Source: Palsa-465 sp963800475 (GTDB lineage Bacteria; Actinomycetota; Thermoleophilia; Solirubrobacterales; Solirubrobacteraceae). Taken from it: 64,000 nt of DNA. The stretch covers positions 620,001 through 684,000 of the forward strand of contig CAWDAZ010000002.1 of assembly GCA_963800475.1 (NCBI GenBank). Reading direction: 5' to 3'. Both the position numbers and the translations under genes were made by a program. Of the stretch, positions 45,934 to 55,634 are shown piece after piece. The notes under the pieces were generated by a model. That model was not told the origin of the DNA and did not search any database. It worked only from the letters and a program-made list of their open reading frames with translations. Positions within the stretch are counted from its first letter, which is position 1; every line of letters begins with the position of its first letter.

Positions 45934-46260
45934 TCAGTCCTCGATCTGGAAGCTGGCGCGCGGCCGGCATGGCCGGCAGCCGCGCTCAGCGGTGCAATAG
46001 GTGCGGCTGGCGCGGCCGTCGGCCAATGTCCCGAACAGGCCGACGGTCCAGCACGTCGGGCAGCCGCGCCACGCGAGCACGGTGAGGGGCAGCAGCGCGA
46101 GCGATACCGGGCCGACTCTGGCAAGAAGCGCGATCGCGAGCACAGCGGCGATCAGCCCGGCCGCACCTCGCAGCAGATGCTCGCTTATTGAGCCGCTCGC
46201 CAGCGGCGACCTTCTCGACTCTGGTCCTCCTTGCCGCCTGATGTCGCTGGTGCTGGTCAC
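45934..46260 (-). CDS. Small membrane protein with CPTCW motif
   Basis: 108 residues: one or two hydrophobic segments (LLRGAAGLIAAVLAIALLARVGPVSLALLPLTVLAW) followed by RGCPTCWTVGLFGTLA and a Cys-rich end (CTAERGCRPC). The CP..W.....G layout resembles DUF2892-like inner membrane proteins. Transcribed with and just before the DoxX gene. 46261-46669 upstream is a gene-free GC-rich stretch with repeat-like sequence. Confidence 0.6.
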   Translation of the reverse strand: MTSTSDIRRQGGPESRRSPLASGSISEHLLRGAAGLIAAVLAIALLARVGPVSLALLPLTVLAWRGCPTCWTVGLFGTLADGRASRTYCTAERGCRPCRPRASFQIED

Positions 46261-46669
46261 CTACTCCCTCCTACGAACCGAGACCGCAGCTGGATCAAGA
46301 CCGTCGCGCCCCGCGATCCTGTGTCGCCCAGGGGGCGCCCGGGCCGACAGCCCCGCGCGCCTGCGGTCGTGGCGAAGCGCTCGCCCAGCCTCGGCGCCGG
46401 GACACGCCTCCTGTGTCGCTCCGCGACAGGGCAGCCACCGCTGCGCGAATGCGCTCGAGCGCCAATCACGAAGGCGAGTGTCGGTGCCCGTGGACCGGCG
46501 CGATCACTCCGTCGCCGAAACCCGAGGAGCCCAGCCGAGCGGCTCACCGTCACGTCGTGGGAGCTGACGGTCGTCTCGCTGATCGATGCGCTGGACTTGC
46601 GAGCCGCACCGGCTGCCCGGCGCGCCGACTGGCGCGCTGACAGTCGATCGGTAGTACCTTCGCGCGCCG

Positions 46670-49522
46670 ATGTCCAGGTTCGTCGCTGTCGTGCTCGCGC
46701 TCGCCGCGCTCGCACTCGTACTCGCGCCCAGCGCGAGCGCTCAGGTCCAGTCCTACGGGACCAACGACAACGGCTACTTCAACAACATCCTCCCGCCCGG
46801 GGAGAACGGGTTCGACAACGCGCTGCAGCTGGCGCAGTACGAGGCCAATAAGACCTACCCGCCGCACAACAACGACCAGCTGCAGATGTACTCGAACCTG
46901 ACGACTGCTGCGCCCAACATCCAGGAATCGCAGCTCGGTCAGTTCTACAAGGACGCGACCTTCGGCGTGCCGGCCACCCACGTGGCGGCCAGCGAGAGCC
47001 CGGAGTCCGGGGTCACGATCGTCCGTGACGCGAGCTTCGGCGTGCCGCACATCTATGGCGACACCCGCGCCGAGCTGATGTTCGGGATCGGGTACGCGAC
47101 CGCCGAGGACCGCCTGTTCTTCATCGACGTCCTGCGTCACGCCGGGGACGGCACCCTCGCCCAGTTCGCCGGCGGCAGCAACGTGTCGATGGACGAGAGC
47201 GTGTGGGCGAGCGAGCCCTACACCGACCAGGACCTGCAGAACCAGGTCAACGCGCTCCAGGCCTCTCCGTCTTCCTCGACGATCTACTCGGACATCACCA
47301 ACTACGTCGCGGGGATCAACGCGTACATCAAGAAAGCCGAGACCGACCCGCTGCTGATGCCAGGCGAGTACGCGGCAATCGGGCAGCCGCTGGGGCCGCA
47401 GCCGTTCAGCCCCACCGACCTGATCCGGATCGCGACGCTGGTCGGCGGGATCTTCGGCAACGGCGGTGGCAACCAGCTGAACAACGCGCTTCTGTACGAG
47501 AACCTGGTGAACAAATTCGGGGCCGAGCGCGGCGCGGTCGCGGGGCTGCCGGCGCTCCCGGCGGCCAGCGCTGCCGTCGCCCGCATGCGCACGATCCATC
47601 CAAAGAACCCGCGGTCAAAGGGGCCCGACAGGTCAGGTTTCGCCACGTTCCTGAGCTTCGACGACCCCAGCGACCCTGAGGCGCCGACGACGGTGCGCGG
47701 CAAATCGTTCCCCTACCAGACGCTGCCCAAGCCGGGCAAGGCGACGCTGAAGACAATCGCGCTGCCCGATCGCAGCTCGGTGCAGCTCGTCAACCCGATC
47801 GTCGGCGGCGCGGCGCCCGGAGGGTCCGGACCGCCCGAGGGCGGCGCGACCCCGACCAGCCCTCTTTCAGGCCTGCTGTCGTTCCCGCGCTCGATGTCCA
47901 ACGCGCTCGTAGTCAGCGCGAAGGACAGCGCGAGCGGTCATCCGCTGATGGTCGCGGGCCCGCAGGTCGCCTACTTCTCGCCGGAGATTCTGATGGAGGA
48001 GGACATTCACGGCCCCGGAGTTGACGCCGAGGGAGCGGCGTTCCCGGGGGTCAACCTTTACGTGGAGCTTGGGCATGGGCGCGACTACGCGTGGTCGGCG
48101 ACCTCCGCCGGGCAGAACATCGTCGACACGTTCGCGGTGCCGCTCTGCAATGCCAGCGGCGGTCCGGCCTCGTCCAGCTCGGACTACTACCTGCTGGAGG
48201 GGAGATGCGTGCAGATGGAAACGCTCACCCGCTCGGAGAGCTGGACGCCCAACGCAGGCGACCAGACGCCGCCGGGGTCCGTCACGTTCCAGACGCTGCG
48301 CACCGCCTACGGGCTCGTGACCGCGCGGGCGCGGATCCACGGGCGGCCGGTGGTCTACTGCAACCTCCGCTCGACCTACATGCACGAGCTCGACTCGGCG
48401 CTCGGCTTCTCGCTGCTCAACGACCCCGATGCGATCCACGGCCCGCAGGACTTCTTCGATGCCGCCTACAAGATCGGGTACACGTTCAACTGGTTCTACG
48501 CCGATCCCACCCACGTCGCGTATTTCAACTCGGGGCTCAACCCGCTCCGAGCACCGCACACCAATCCGCTGTTCCCGAGCTGGGCGAGCGACCCGTGGCA
48601 GGGCTTCCGGCCCGCCGCGCAGATGACCCCCGCGAGCCTCACCGAGAAGCAGACCGCCCAGAACGCGCATCCGCACGTGATCGACCAGTCGTACCTGACC
48701 TCGTGGAACAACAAGCAGGCCCCCGGATACAACGACGCCGCCACAGCCCAGCAGTTCTCCTCGATTTACCGCTCGCAGCTGCTGGACAACAATCTCAATC
48801 ACTACCTGGCGATCCGACACGGCAAGCTGTCGCTCGTCGACGTCGTCAACGCGATGGGTAATGCGGGGACCCAGGACCTGCGAGGCGTCGAGGTGCTGCC
48901 ATACGCGCTGAAGGTCATCGGTCGTCCGAGCGATCCCGACCTTGCCCAGGCCGTCACCGCTCTGGGTACCTGGGTCGCCACGGGCGCCCATCGCATCAGC
49001 AGAGAGCACCCGGGCGCGTCGGGCCAGTACGACCAGGGCGATGCGGTTCGGATCATGGACGCCTGGTGGCCGCTGCTGGTCAAGGCGGAGTTCCAACCGG
49101 TCCTGGGTCCGTCCCTGCTGGGCCAGATGGAAGGCGAGTTCCCGATCAACGACGAGCCGGGTCACGGAACCTCGGGCTCCCACCTCGGGTCGAGCTGGGA
49201 CGTCGGGTTCTACGGGATCGTCCAGAAGGACCTGCGGGCGGCGCTAGGTGACCGCGTCAGCGGGCCGCTGAACCGGGTGTACTGCGGCAACGGCTCTTTC
49301 AAGCGCTGCCGCGCCGCGCTCGACGCATCGCTCCGCCAGGCGATCGCCGAGAGCCGCCAGCAGGTGTATCCGGCTGACAAGGTCTGCGCCGCCGGCGACC
49401 AGATGTGCTCTGACTCAATCCAGTTCCGGGCGATCGGGGCGATCACGCAGCCGCTGATCCCGTGGATCAATCGGCCGACCTTCCAGCAGGCCGACGATCT
49501 GCTCGGGTACAGACCCGGGTAG
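46670..49522 (+). CDS. Secreted penicillin acylase family protein (Ntn hydrolase)
   Basis: 950 residues with signal peptide (FVAVVLALAALALVLAPSASA). The alpha-chain part shows VTIVRDASFGVPHIYGDTRAELMFGIGYATAEDRLFFID, and SMSNALVVSAKDSASG marks the expected autocleavage point, with Ser410 becoming the N-terminal nucleophile of the beta chain. SWNNKQAPGY later fits the conserved Asn region. It would hydrolyse an amide such as an N-acyl homoserine lactone or other acyl amide outside the cell; substrate not predictable. Only large gene of island 2; paralogue at 50198. Confidence 0.9.
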   Translation: MSRFVAVVLALAALALVLAPSASAQVQSYGTNDNGYFNNILPPGENGFDNALQLAQYEANKTYPPHNNDQLQMYSNLTTAAPNIQESQLGQFYKDATFGVPATHVAASESPESGVTIVRDASFGVPHIYGDTRAELMFGIGYATAEDRLFFIDVLRHAGDGTLAQFAGGSNVSMDESVWASEPYTDQDLQNQVNALQASPSSSTIYSDITNYVAGINAYIKKAETDPLLMPGEYAAIGQPLGPQPFSPTDLIRIATLVGGIFGNGGGNQLNNALLYENLVNKFGAERGAVAGLPALPAASAAVARMRTIHPKNPRSKGPDRSGFATFLSFDDPSDPEAPTTVRGKSFPYQTLPKPGKATLKTIALPDRSSVQLVNPIVGGAAPGGSGPPEGGATPTSPLSGLLSFPRSMSNALVVSAKDSASGHPLMVAGPQVAYFSPEILMEEDIHGPGVDAEGAAFPGVNLYVELGHGRDYAWSATSAGQNIVDTFAVPLCNASGGPASSSSDYYLLEGRCVQMETLTRSESWTPNAGDQTPPGSVTFQTLRTAYGLVTARARIHGRPVVYCNLRSTYMHELDSALGFSLLNDPDAIHGPQDFFDAAYKIGYTFNWFYADPTHVAYFNSGLNPLRAPHTNPLFPSWASDPWQGFRPAAQMTPASLTEKQTAQNAHPHVIDQSYLTSWNNKQAPGYNDAATAQQFSSIYRSQLLDNNLNHYLAIRHGKLSLVDVVNAMGNAGTQDLRGVEVLPYALKVIGRPSDPDLAQAVTALGTWVATGAHRISREHPGASGQYDQGDAVRIMDAWWPLLVKAEFQPVLGPSLLGQMEGEFPINDEPGHGTSGSHLGSSWDVGFYGIVQKDLRAALGDRVSGPLNRVYCGNGSFKRCRAALDASLRQAIAESRQQVYPADKVCAAGDQMCSDSIQFRAIGAITQPLIPWINRPTFQQADDLLGYRPG

Positions 49523-49595
49523 AACACGGACACGCTCGGCGGGCCGAAGGTGCCGTCTGGCTGTAGTTCCTGAGTAGGTTGGTCCATCCGGGCCC

Positions 49596-49636
49596 CCTTG
49601 GAGGCTGAGAGCTACCACGCAACCTCAGTTCCAAGG
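49596..49636 (+). terminator. Possible terminator hairpin after the first acylase gene
   Basis: CCTTGGA..CTGAG (49596-49609) pairs with CTCAG..TCCAAGG (49624-49636), 74 nt past the stop. No T-run follows, so termination is not certain. The rest of 49523-49918 has no supported gene. Confidence 0.4.
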
Positions 49637-49918
49637 AGGACACCGGTTGAGGCTTCACGCTAACGCGGCTCACAGTCTGAAAGGCAGGCGGGAGCTGGCC
49701 CGTGACCCCCTGGTCCCAGAACACGGCACGAGGCATTCGAATCGTCTCGGCGCGCACAAAAGGTTTCCAGTCGGACGCGTTTTTCTCGGAAGCTTTCGGC
49801 CCGAACGCGTGTCCCGAGCCGCGTCCCCTGTCCCGAACTCCGCATTTCTGAGCCGAACTCAGCGCACCTGAGCGAGCTCAAACGACCGCAGCGACAGCCA
49901 AGAGCCCTGCAATTGAGC

Positions 49919-49962
49919 CACTCGTTATGAAGGGGTCCCCGGTTCGAGTCCGGGCGTCGGCT
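49919..49962 (+). other. Third tRNA-Thr fragment (att-like site)
   Basis: 44 bp matching the tRNA 3' part with one mismatch (T for A at 49926). The 5' half of the tRNA is missing. Similarity to the 45467 copy extends about 25 bp beyond the tRNA end. It marks the end of island 2 and the start of island 3. Confidence 0.85.
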
Positions 49963-50197
49963 CTCAAGAAGCCCCGGTAATCCGAGGTTTTCGTGTTTCG
50001 TTTTGGGGACGGACTCCATGGGATTGTCCGTGTGTCCCGACCTCACCGGCTCAAAGCGGGCGGCCGCCCGCGCTACCTCGGGTGACGTCGCTCGCTTTCG
50101 CTTTTAGCCCGATTCGCAAGCCCAGCCGTGGGTGGACAGTGTCGCTTTTCGTGACGGCGCGCTTGCTTGTCGGTCGGATTGGGGCTACAACACCCGC

Positions 50198-52600
50198 ATG
50201 GTCCGACGCCTTCTTGCGTCCGTCGCGCTGGTCCTCCCGCTCTGCGTCCCGGCTGCGGCTCACGCGGCGCAAGGCGATATCGCTAGGTACGTCCTGCCGC
50301 CTGGCAACTATGGCGGCATTCCGACGGGCGCGCACTCGCTCGACCAGCTGCCTCTGTACTCGGGTCTGACTCCGCTGCGGCGGAGCGTCTCGATGGGCGA
50401 CGTGCAGCGCTTCTACCTGCCGATGAACTTCAGCCCGATCGGAATCACGCAGAACGAGCCTGTTGGGCGCAGCGACGTGACGGTCACCTACGACGCGTAC
50501 GGGATCCCGCACATCAAGGGCAAGACGCGCGCGGGGATGATGTTCGGCGCGGGCTGGGTGATGGCCCGGGACCGCGGCCTGCTCCTCTCCTTCGGCCGCA
50601 ATCCTGCACGGGCCGCGGTGGCCGATATCCCCGGTCTCGACGCGTTCTCTCTCGTCACGAGCGCTACACCCTTCGAGCCGAGCCAGGAGGCCGAGCGGCT
50701 GGTCACCCAGCAGCGCCAGGAGCTGGTGCGTGCCTACGGGGCGGAGGGGCGCCAGATGCTTCGGGACATGGCGAACTACACCGACGGCATCAATGTCTAC
50801 TACAGGACCAATCACCTCCCGATACCTGGCGGTCGTCCGTTCGATGCCAACGACGTGATCGCGGTGACTGCGTTCATCGGCTCGATCTTCGGTAATGGCG
50901 GCGGTGCCGAGCACGAGAACTCAGACCTGCTCGCGCGGCTCGAGCGGAGGTTCGGCATCCGGCGCGGCCATGGGATGTGGAGCGACGCGATGGAGGCGAA
51001 CGACCCCGACGCGCCGGTCACGACGCACAAGTACTTCCCGTACCCGACGCTCACCGGCGGGAAGGTACGCGGTTCGGTCGTCATCGATCCGGGGTCGATC
51101 GAGCTTGCCAAGGATCCTCGGACCGGCGCGAAACGCACGATGGAGCCCGCTCGGCGTCACGCCTCGAACTGGCAGCTGGTGGCGCCGGGTCGCTCGGCCA
51201 CCGGCCGGCCGCTGGGGGTGATGGGTCCGCAGCTCGGCTACTACTACCCGGAGATCGTCTACCAGGAGCAGCTCCAGGGCCCCGGTATCGACGCGCAGGG
51301 AGTTGCCGCATCGGGCATCGGCCTGTACCTCCTCATCGGGCGCACCCGTGACTACGCCTGGAGCCTCACCTCCGCCAGCAACGACAACGAGGACGTATTC
51401 GCGGAGAAGCTCTGCGTGCCGGGAGGCGGTAGACCCACACGCGCCACCCACGACTACATGTTCCACGGACGCTGCCGGCCAATGCAGATGTTCGATGCAG
51501 GGCGCCTCGGAAACAGGGAGATCATCTTCCCGGTGACCGTCCACGGCCCGGTGATCGGGACCGCGACCGTGCACGGAAAGCCCTACGCGCTCGCCCGCAA
51601 GCGCTCGACCTACGGCCAGGACGTGCTGTCGCTGGCCGCGCTCAAGGCGATGACCGAGGGGCGGGCCACGAACCCGCAGCGGTTCTGGAAGTTCGCCAAC
51701 CGCTTCGGCTTCACGTTCAACTGGGGCTACGTCTCGCGCACCGCGACCTCGTTCTTTTCGTCAGGACGGCTCCCGATCCGCGCCCCCGGGCTGGACCGCC
51801 GGTTGCCGACCCTAGGGACCGGGGCGTTTGAGTGGCGCGGCTTCCTGCCCGAGTTGGCCCACCCGCACGACATCGGGGGACCGCACAGCCTGCTGCTCAA
51901 CTGGAACAACAAAGCCGCGCCGGGGTGGATGCACGGCGATGACCAGCACTACGGCTCGGTGCAGCACGTCGAGCTGTTCGGACCCTGGCCGCAGCATCCG
52001 CGATTGAACGATGTGGTTGGCGTCATGAACCAGGCCGCCACCCAGGACGCCACGGGCAGGCTCGCGTGGCCGGTCATCCGCGCCATGCTCCGCCGCGGCA
52101 GGGCGCCGGACGCCGGGACGGCGAGCGCGGTCGCGCTGATCGACGACTGGGTGCGCGCCGGAGCGCCCACCCTCGGCAACCCGCCCGGCGGGCCTATACC
52201 TTACGCAGGCGCGGCGCTATTGAACGCCGCGTGGCCGCACATCTTCGACGCCGTTATGCGCCCCCGGCTCGGGAATCTCCTCGGGGCATGGGAGGACCTC
52301 CTCGGCCGCGACCCCTCGTACGTCGACAAGGACCTGAAGACGGAGCTCGGGCGCCATGTCCTTGCGCCTTACTCGGTTCGCTACTGCGGCCGCGGCAACA
52401 TGCGCGCCTGCGCTCGCTCGCTATGGCTGGCGATCAAAGCCGGGCGAGCGGACCTGGTCAGGCAGCACGGTGCCAACGAGTCCGCGTGGCGCGTCGACCA
52501 GGGTTTGACCCACTTCATACCTGGCCTCATCGCGACTACGTTCCCCACCACCAACCGGCCGACCTACCAACAAGTCATCTCGCTGGCACCGAGGCCGTAA
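50198..52600 (+). CDS. Secreted penicillin acylase family protein, second paralogue
   Basis: 800 residues with signal peptide (MVRRLLASVALVLPLCVPAAAHA). Same layout as the 46670 gene: VTVTYDAYGIPHIKGKTRAGMMFGAGWVMARDRGLLLSF, then ASNWQLVAPGRSATGRPL with predicted nucleophile Ser323, YYPEIVYQEQLQGPGIDAQG, and LNWNNKAAPGW. Shared segments such as FGNGGG show common ancestry, but overall they differ a lot, so this is not a recent duplicate. Substrate unknown. 52601-53036 downstream is gene-free repeat-like sequence. Confidence 0.9.
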   Translation: MVRRLLASVALVLPLCVPAAAHAAQGDIARYVLPPGNYGGIPTGAHSLDQLPLYSGLTPLRRSVSMGDVQRFYLPMNFSPIGITQNEPVGRSDVTVTYDAYGIPHIKGKTRAGMMFGAGWVMARDRGLLLSFGRNPARAAVADIPGLDAFSLVTSATPFEPSQEAERLVTQQRQELVRAYGAEGRQMLRDMANYTDGINVYYRTNHLPIPGGRPFDANDVIAVTAFIGSIFGNGGGAEHENSDLLARLERRFGIRRGHGMWSDAMEANDPDAPVTTHKYFPYPTLTGGKVRGSVVIDPGSIELAKDPRTGAKRTMEPARRHASNWQLVAPGRSATGRPLGVMGPQLGYYYPEIVYQEQLQGPGIDAQGVAASGIGLYLLIGRTRDYAWSLTSASNDNEDVFAEKLCVPGGGRPTRATHDYMFHGRCRPMQMFDAGRLGNREIIFPVTVHGPVIGTATVHGKPYALARKRSTYGQDVLSLAALKAMTEGRATNPQRFWKFANRFGFTFNWGYVSRTATSFFSSGRLPIRAPGLDRRLPTLGTGAFEWRGFLPELAHPHDIGGPHSLLLNWNNKAAPGWMHGDDQHYGSVQHVELFGPWPQHPRLNDVVGVMNQAATQDATGRLAWPVIRAMLRRGRAPDAGTASAVALIDDWVRAGAPTLGNPPGGPIPYAGAALLNAAWPHIFDAVMRPRLGNLLGAWEDLLGRDPSYVDKDLKTELGRHVLAPYSVRYCGRGNMRACARSLWLAIKAGRADLVRQHGANESAWRVDQGLTHFIPGLIATTFPTTNRPTYQQVISLAPRP

Positions 52601-53036
52601 GCGCTCGACGCGGGTCCCAGTGACGCGTCGCGTCCTCCCGTTCTTCCACCTCGTACGTGCGCTCCGCGCCGGTGTGCGCGGCGGGACACCGCGCCGGTGC
52701 CACCGCGTGCTAACTGCGCCGGTCAGTGGAGAGGCGCTCGGCCGCGCCCTGCTTGTTGGCGGCAAAGGGACGCGACCGAGCGACGGGTCCTGTCCCCTGC
52801 TCTTGTGCGAACGCGGCACTCAACGCCAGCGCCGGCGACGAGCTCGAGCGCTGTCTGGCGCTTCCCGGGCGCTGGCCAGCTCGTCGCAGTCGGGCAAGCA
52901 CCTGAGCCCCGAAAGCGGAAGCGACCGCTCCGTTGGTCAGACAGCTGCCTCGATCGAAACGGGGAAGGCGGGCGTCCGTGCCCGCCCGTTGAGGCCGCAC
53001 GGACGGCTTGTTCCCGCCTGAGATACTCCGCATGCG

Positions 53037-53423
53037 ATGTCGGCCGCCACCGTCGAACTCGTGTACGCCACGTATGCCGCGTGGGAACGGGGCGATATCG
53101 AGTGGCTGGTGGCGCACAGCGATCCCGACATTGAGATCGTGCAGCCGACCGAGCTCCCGGATTCGAAGTCCTACTGGGGCTACGCTGGGGTTCGCGACAT
53201 GTTCGAGGATTGGCCCAAGCAGTGGGACGATTTCCGCGTCGAGCTGCTCGAGGTCATCGATATCAGCGATACGCAGGCCATCTCTGTCACTCGCCACTAC
53301 CTCCGCGCCAGGGAGATGGACCTGGCGCAGGACTTCTCCTACCTTCACACCCTCCGCAACGGGAAGGGAATCCGGTTCGAGATGTACCTCACGCGGGAGG
53401 AAGCTCTCAGAGCAGCGTCCTGA
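53037..53423 (+). CDS. SnoaL-like (NTF2-fold) protein
   Basis: 128 residues: VELVYATYAAWERGDIEWLVAHSDPDIEIVQP, YWGYAGVRDMFEDWPKQWDDFRVELLEVIDI and the C-terminal FSYLHTLRNGKGIRFEMYLTREEALRAA. Same family as the gene at 14946 but distinct. Stands alone. 53424-53714 after it shows no gene. Confidence 0.82.
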   Translation: MSAATVELVYATYAAWERGDIEWLVAHSDPDIEIVQPTELPDSKSYWGYAGVRDMFEDWPKQWDDFRVELLEVIDISDTQAISVTRHYLRAREMDLAQDFSYLHTLRNGKGIRFEMYLTREEALRAAS

Positions 53424-53714
53424 GGGTCGGCAGCACCCCCGCTCTCATCGACCCTGGCCCGCCTCCGCTCCGTCCTGTCGAGCACCGATGTGGGCGTCGA
53501 TGCCGGTGACTGCTCTGGCATGCGGGCGCCAGCCAGGCGCGCTCGCAGGTCGCAGCGGATTCGGCGCCAGCGGGCAGATCGACTGCTCCTGCGATCGGGA
53601 CGATTCCGTGCCGCGCGGGAGCACGTAAGGCGAAGGTCGCGAGCGCGGCCTTCGTGGCTCGCGACGCCCTCCGCTCAGGCGGCCGGAGGGCATCTCAACG
53701 AGACCTCAGCTGAA

Positions 53715-54728
53715 CTAGACGCCGCCGAGCATGTAGCTGGTCGACAAGCGGCCCCATCCAGCTGCGTCGTGCGCCTGGACCTGAATCGTGTAGTCGGGGA
53801 CGTCGCTGACGGCGAAGGTGGCGGTCAGGGTCGACCCGGACACGGTCTGGGTGAACGTCTGGCCCGTATCGGGGTTTCTGACGGTGACCAGGTATTCGTC
53901 GGTCGGGCTGTCACCCGGCGGAGCCGGCCGCCAGTTCACGACCATCGTGTCGTTCGGGGAGCCAGGTGCGGTCCAGTAGGCGCTCACGCTGGTTGGCGCA
54001 CCGGGCGGGATCGTGCTCGCCCCGGTCGTGATCGACACCGGAGCGCTGGCCGGGCTCGAGCCGGCGGGATCGGTGCTGGCGACGGTGATCTGGTAGGCGG
54101 TCTGCGGCTGAAGCGGGCCGATCAGCGCGTTCGCGCCATTCCCGCTCACCGTGGTGGTGACCACCGATGCCGTCGAACCGACCGGCGTGGCGGTCACGGT
54201 CGAGGAAGCGATCAGCGCCGGTGGCGCGGTCCGGTCGTTGGTCCAGGAGACCTCGTACTGGCCGCCCGAGGGCGTGACTGTCACGTTGGTCGGAGCGGCC
54301 GGCACCAGCACGACCAAGTAGGCCTGGGTGTACACCTGGGTCCCGCCGACGACTCCCGCTACCGCCTGGTTGTAGAGGTGGTCGCCGTGGGCGTCGTAGG
54401 ACGAGAACGTCGGGTTCACGGTGGGAGTACCGCTCAGCTTTGTGTAGGAGACCGTCGACCCGCTAAAGCCCCAGGTGACGCTCGCCCAGGCGGAATAGGT
54501 CGTGATGACATAGCGCCCGCAGCGCGTCGACATGTAGACATCGCCGACGGGGTCGCCGGTCGTCGCGTTCCATCCGGTCGCGTACACCTTCTCCTGGATG
54601 CCACCGCACGAGTGGCCGAGGATCGAGAACGCGGCCGACTGCGAAAGCACAAGCGACGTGGGCGCAGCCTCCGCGGTGGCCGCAAACCCAAGAACGGACA
54701 TCGCCGCGAGTGTCTTTGTGTCCGTCAC
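53715..54728 (-). CDS. Secreted protein with fibronectin type III domains
   Basis: 337 residues from GTG 54728, with a signal peptide (LAAMSVLGFAATAEAA). An N-terminal domain with two Cys (GHSCGG, STRCGRYV) and a WGFSGSTVSYTKLSGTPTV segment is followed by FN3 domains: PAAPTNVTVTPSGGQYEVSWTND..LQPQTAYQITVASTD and PGAPTSVSAYW..MVVNWRPAPPGDSPTDEYLVTV. Likely an adhesin-like exported protein. Its start overlaps the pseudogene on the other strand. Confidence 0.75.
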   Translation of the reverse strand: MTDTKTLAAMSVLGFAATAEAAPTSLVLSQSAAFSILGHSCGGIQEKVYATGWNATTGDPVGDVYMSTRCGRYVITTYSAWASVTWGFSGSTVSYTKLSGTPTVNPTFSSYDAHGDHLYNQAVAGVVGGTQVYTQAYLVVLVPAAPTNVTVTPSGGQYEVSWTNDRTAPPALIASSTVTATPVGSTASVVTTTVSGNGANALIGPLQPQTAYQITVASTDPAGSSPASAPVSITTGASTIPPGAPTSVSAYWTAPGSPNDTMVVNWRPAPPGDSPTDEYLVTVRNPDTGQTFTQTVSGSTLTATFAVSDVPDYTIQVQAHDAAGWGRLSTSYMLGGV

Positions 54729-55564
54729 CGAGCAATTCAAAGATTGCGTCCAGGCCGACTTGATCCGGGCGCTCGGTTCCGAGGAGCTCCGCGGGCTGGT
54801 GGACGGTGATTCCCTCCCGATCCCGCCGCCGGAGGCAAGAGAGTGGTACTTCGAGGGCAACGATCTGGCGTACTGGGCATACGGTCTGGGGGACCGGCTC
54901 TTACTCGAGCAGCTCGGCCGACAACTCGACCGTCCGCTCGGCGTCCAGTCGTGACTACTGGATTTCGGCTGTTCCAGCGGGCGAGTGTTGCGTCATTTTG
55001 CGGCTGCGATGCCGGGCATGCAAACGTTTGGGGTCGATCTGGGACGGCACAATGTCGAGTGGGTCAGGCAGCACCTGCATCCCGCGGTGACGGTCGTCCA
55101 ATCGACGACAGTCCCCCCATCTCCCATTTCCCGACGGCTATTTCGACTGCATTTACGCGGGAAGCGTCTTCACCCACATCGCGGATTTCGAGGAGGCCTG
55201 GCTGCTCGAGCTGTCTCGTGTGCTGTCTCGCGACGGCTACGCCGTGCCCACCTTCCACCCGGAGCGGATCTGGTCGGAGATCGGCACCGACCCAAAGCAT
55301 TGGGTTCGCGGATTGATCGAGCGGACGCCACACTGGCTCGACCCGGGCGGGATCGAGCCGGTCACGCTAGATGTGTTCCGCCGCCCGATGCCGGCTGATC
55401 GCGTCGTGCTGACGAATGCAGCTTGGCCGGTCAACAACGCGAACGTGTTTCATTCAGAGCACTGGATCCGGGAGCGATGGGGGAGCCTGTTCGAGCTACG
55501 GTCGATTGTGGAACGGGCGCACGCCGTCTATCAGGACGCAGCTGTTCTTACGCCACGCGCGTGA
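54718..55564 (+). pseudogene. Class I SAM-dependent methyltransferase, broken
   Basis: An N-terminal region (VSVTEQFKDCVQADLIRALGSEEL..) leads to a TGA at 54952-54954, directly after which LLDFGCSSGRVLRHFAAAMPGMQTFGVD (SAM-binding motif I) continues in the same frame. Near 55115-55130 the frame shifts, and PFPDGYFDCIYAGSVFTHIADFEEAWLLELSRVLSRDGY continues to 55564. One stop and one frameshift in a clearly recognisable methyltransferase. Confidence 0.78.
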
Positions 55565-55634
55565 GTCACGAGTGCCACCGGTACGCCAATGCGATGGCGT
55601 GCACGACCCGTGTGAACGCCACGCGGCGTTCACA

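Larger units (their letters stand above)
45513..49962. mobile_element. Island 2 between tRNA-Thr fragments (about 4.45 kb)
   Basis: Lies between the att-like copies at 45467 and 49919. Carries a DoxX-type gene, a small membrane protein and a large secreted penicillin-acylase-family gene. No integrase is present, so it either lost it or depended on a neighbour's. Its status as a former mobile unit rests on the att copies. Confidence 0.6.

Noticed and set aside
49660..50046. Minus-strand frame containing RRPDSNRGPLHNE
   Set aside because: This peptide is the well-known spurious translation of a tRNA T-arm region; it arises from the tRNA-Thr fragment at 49919-49962.
54598..54717. Upstream extension of the methyltransferase pseudogene frame
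   Set aside because: It lies opposite the coding start of the FN3 protein and shows no methyltransferase-like sequence; GTG 54718 is the better boundary.
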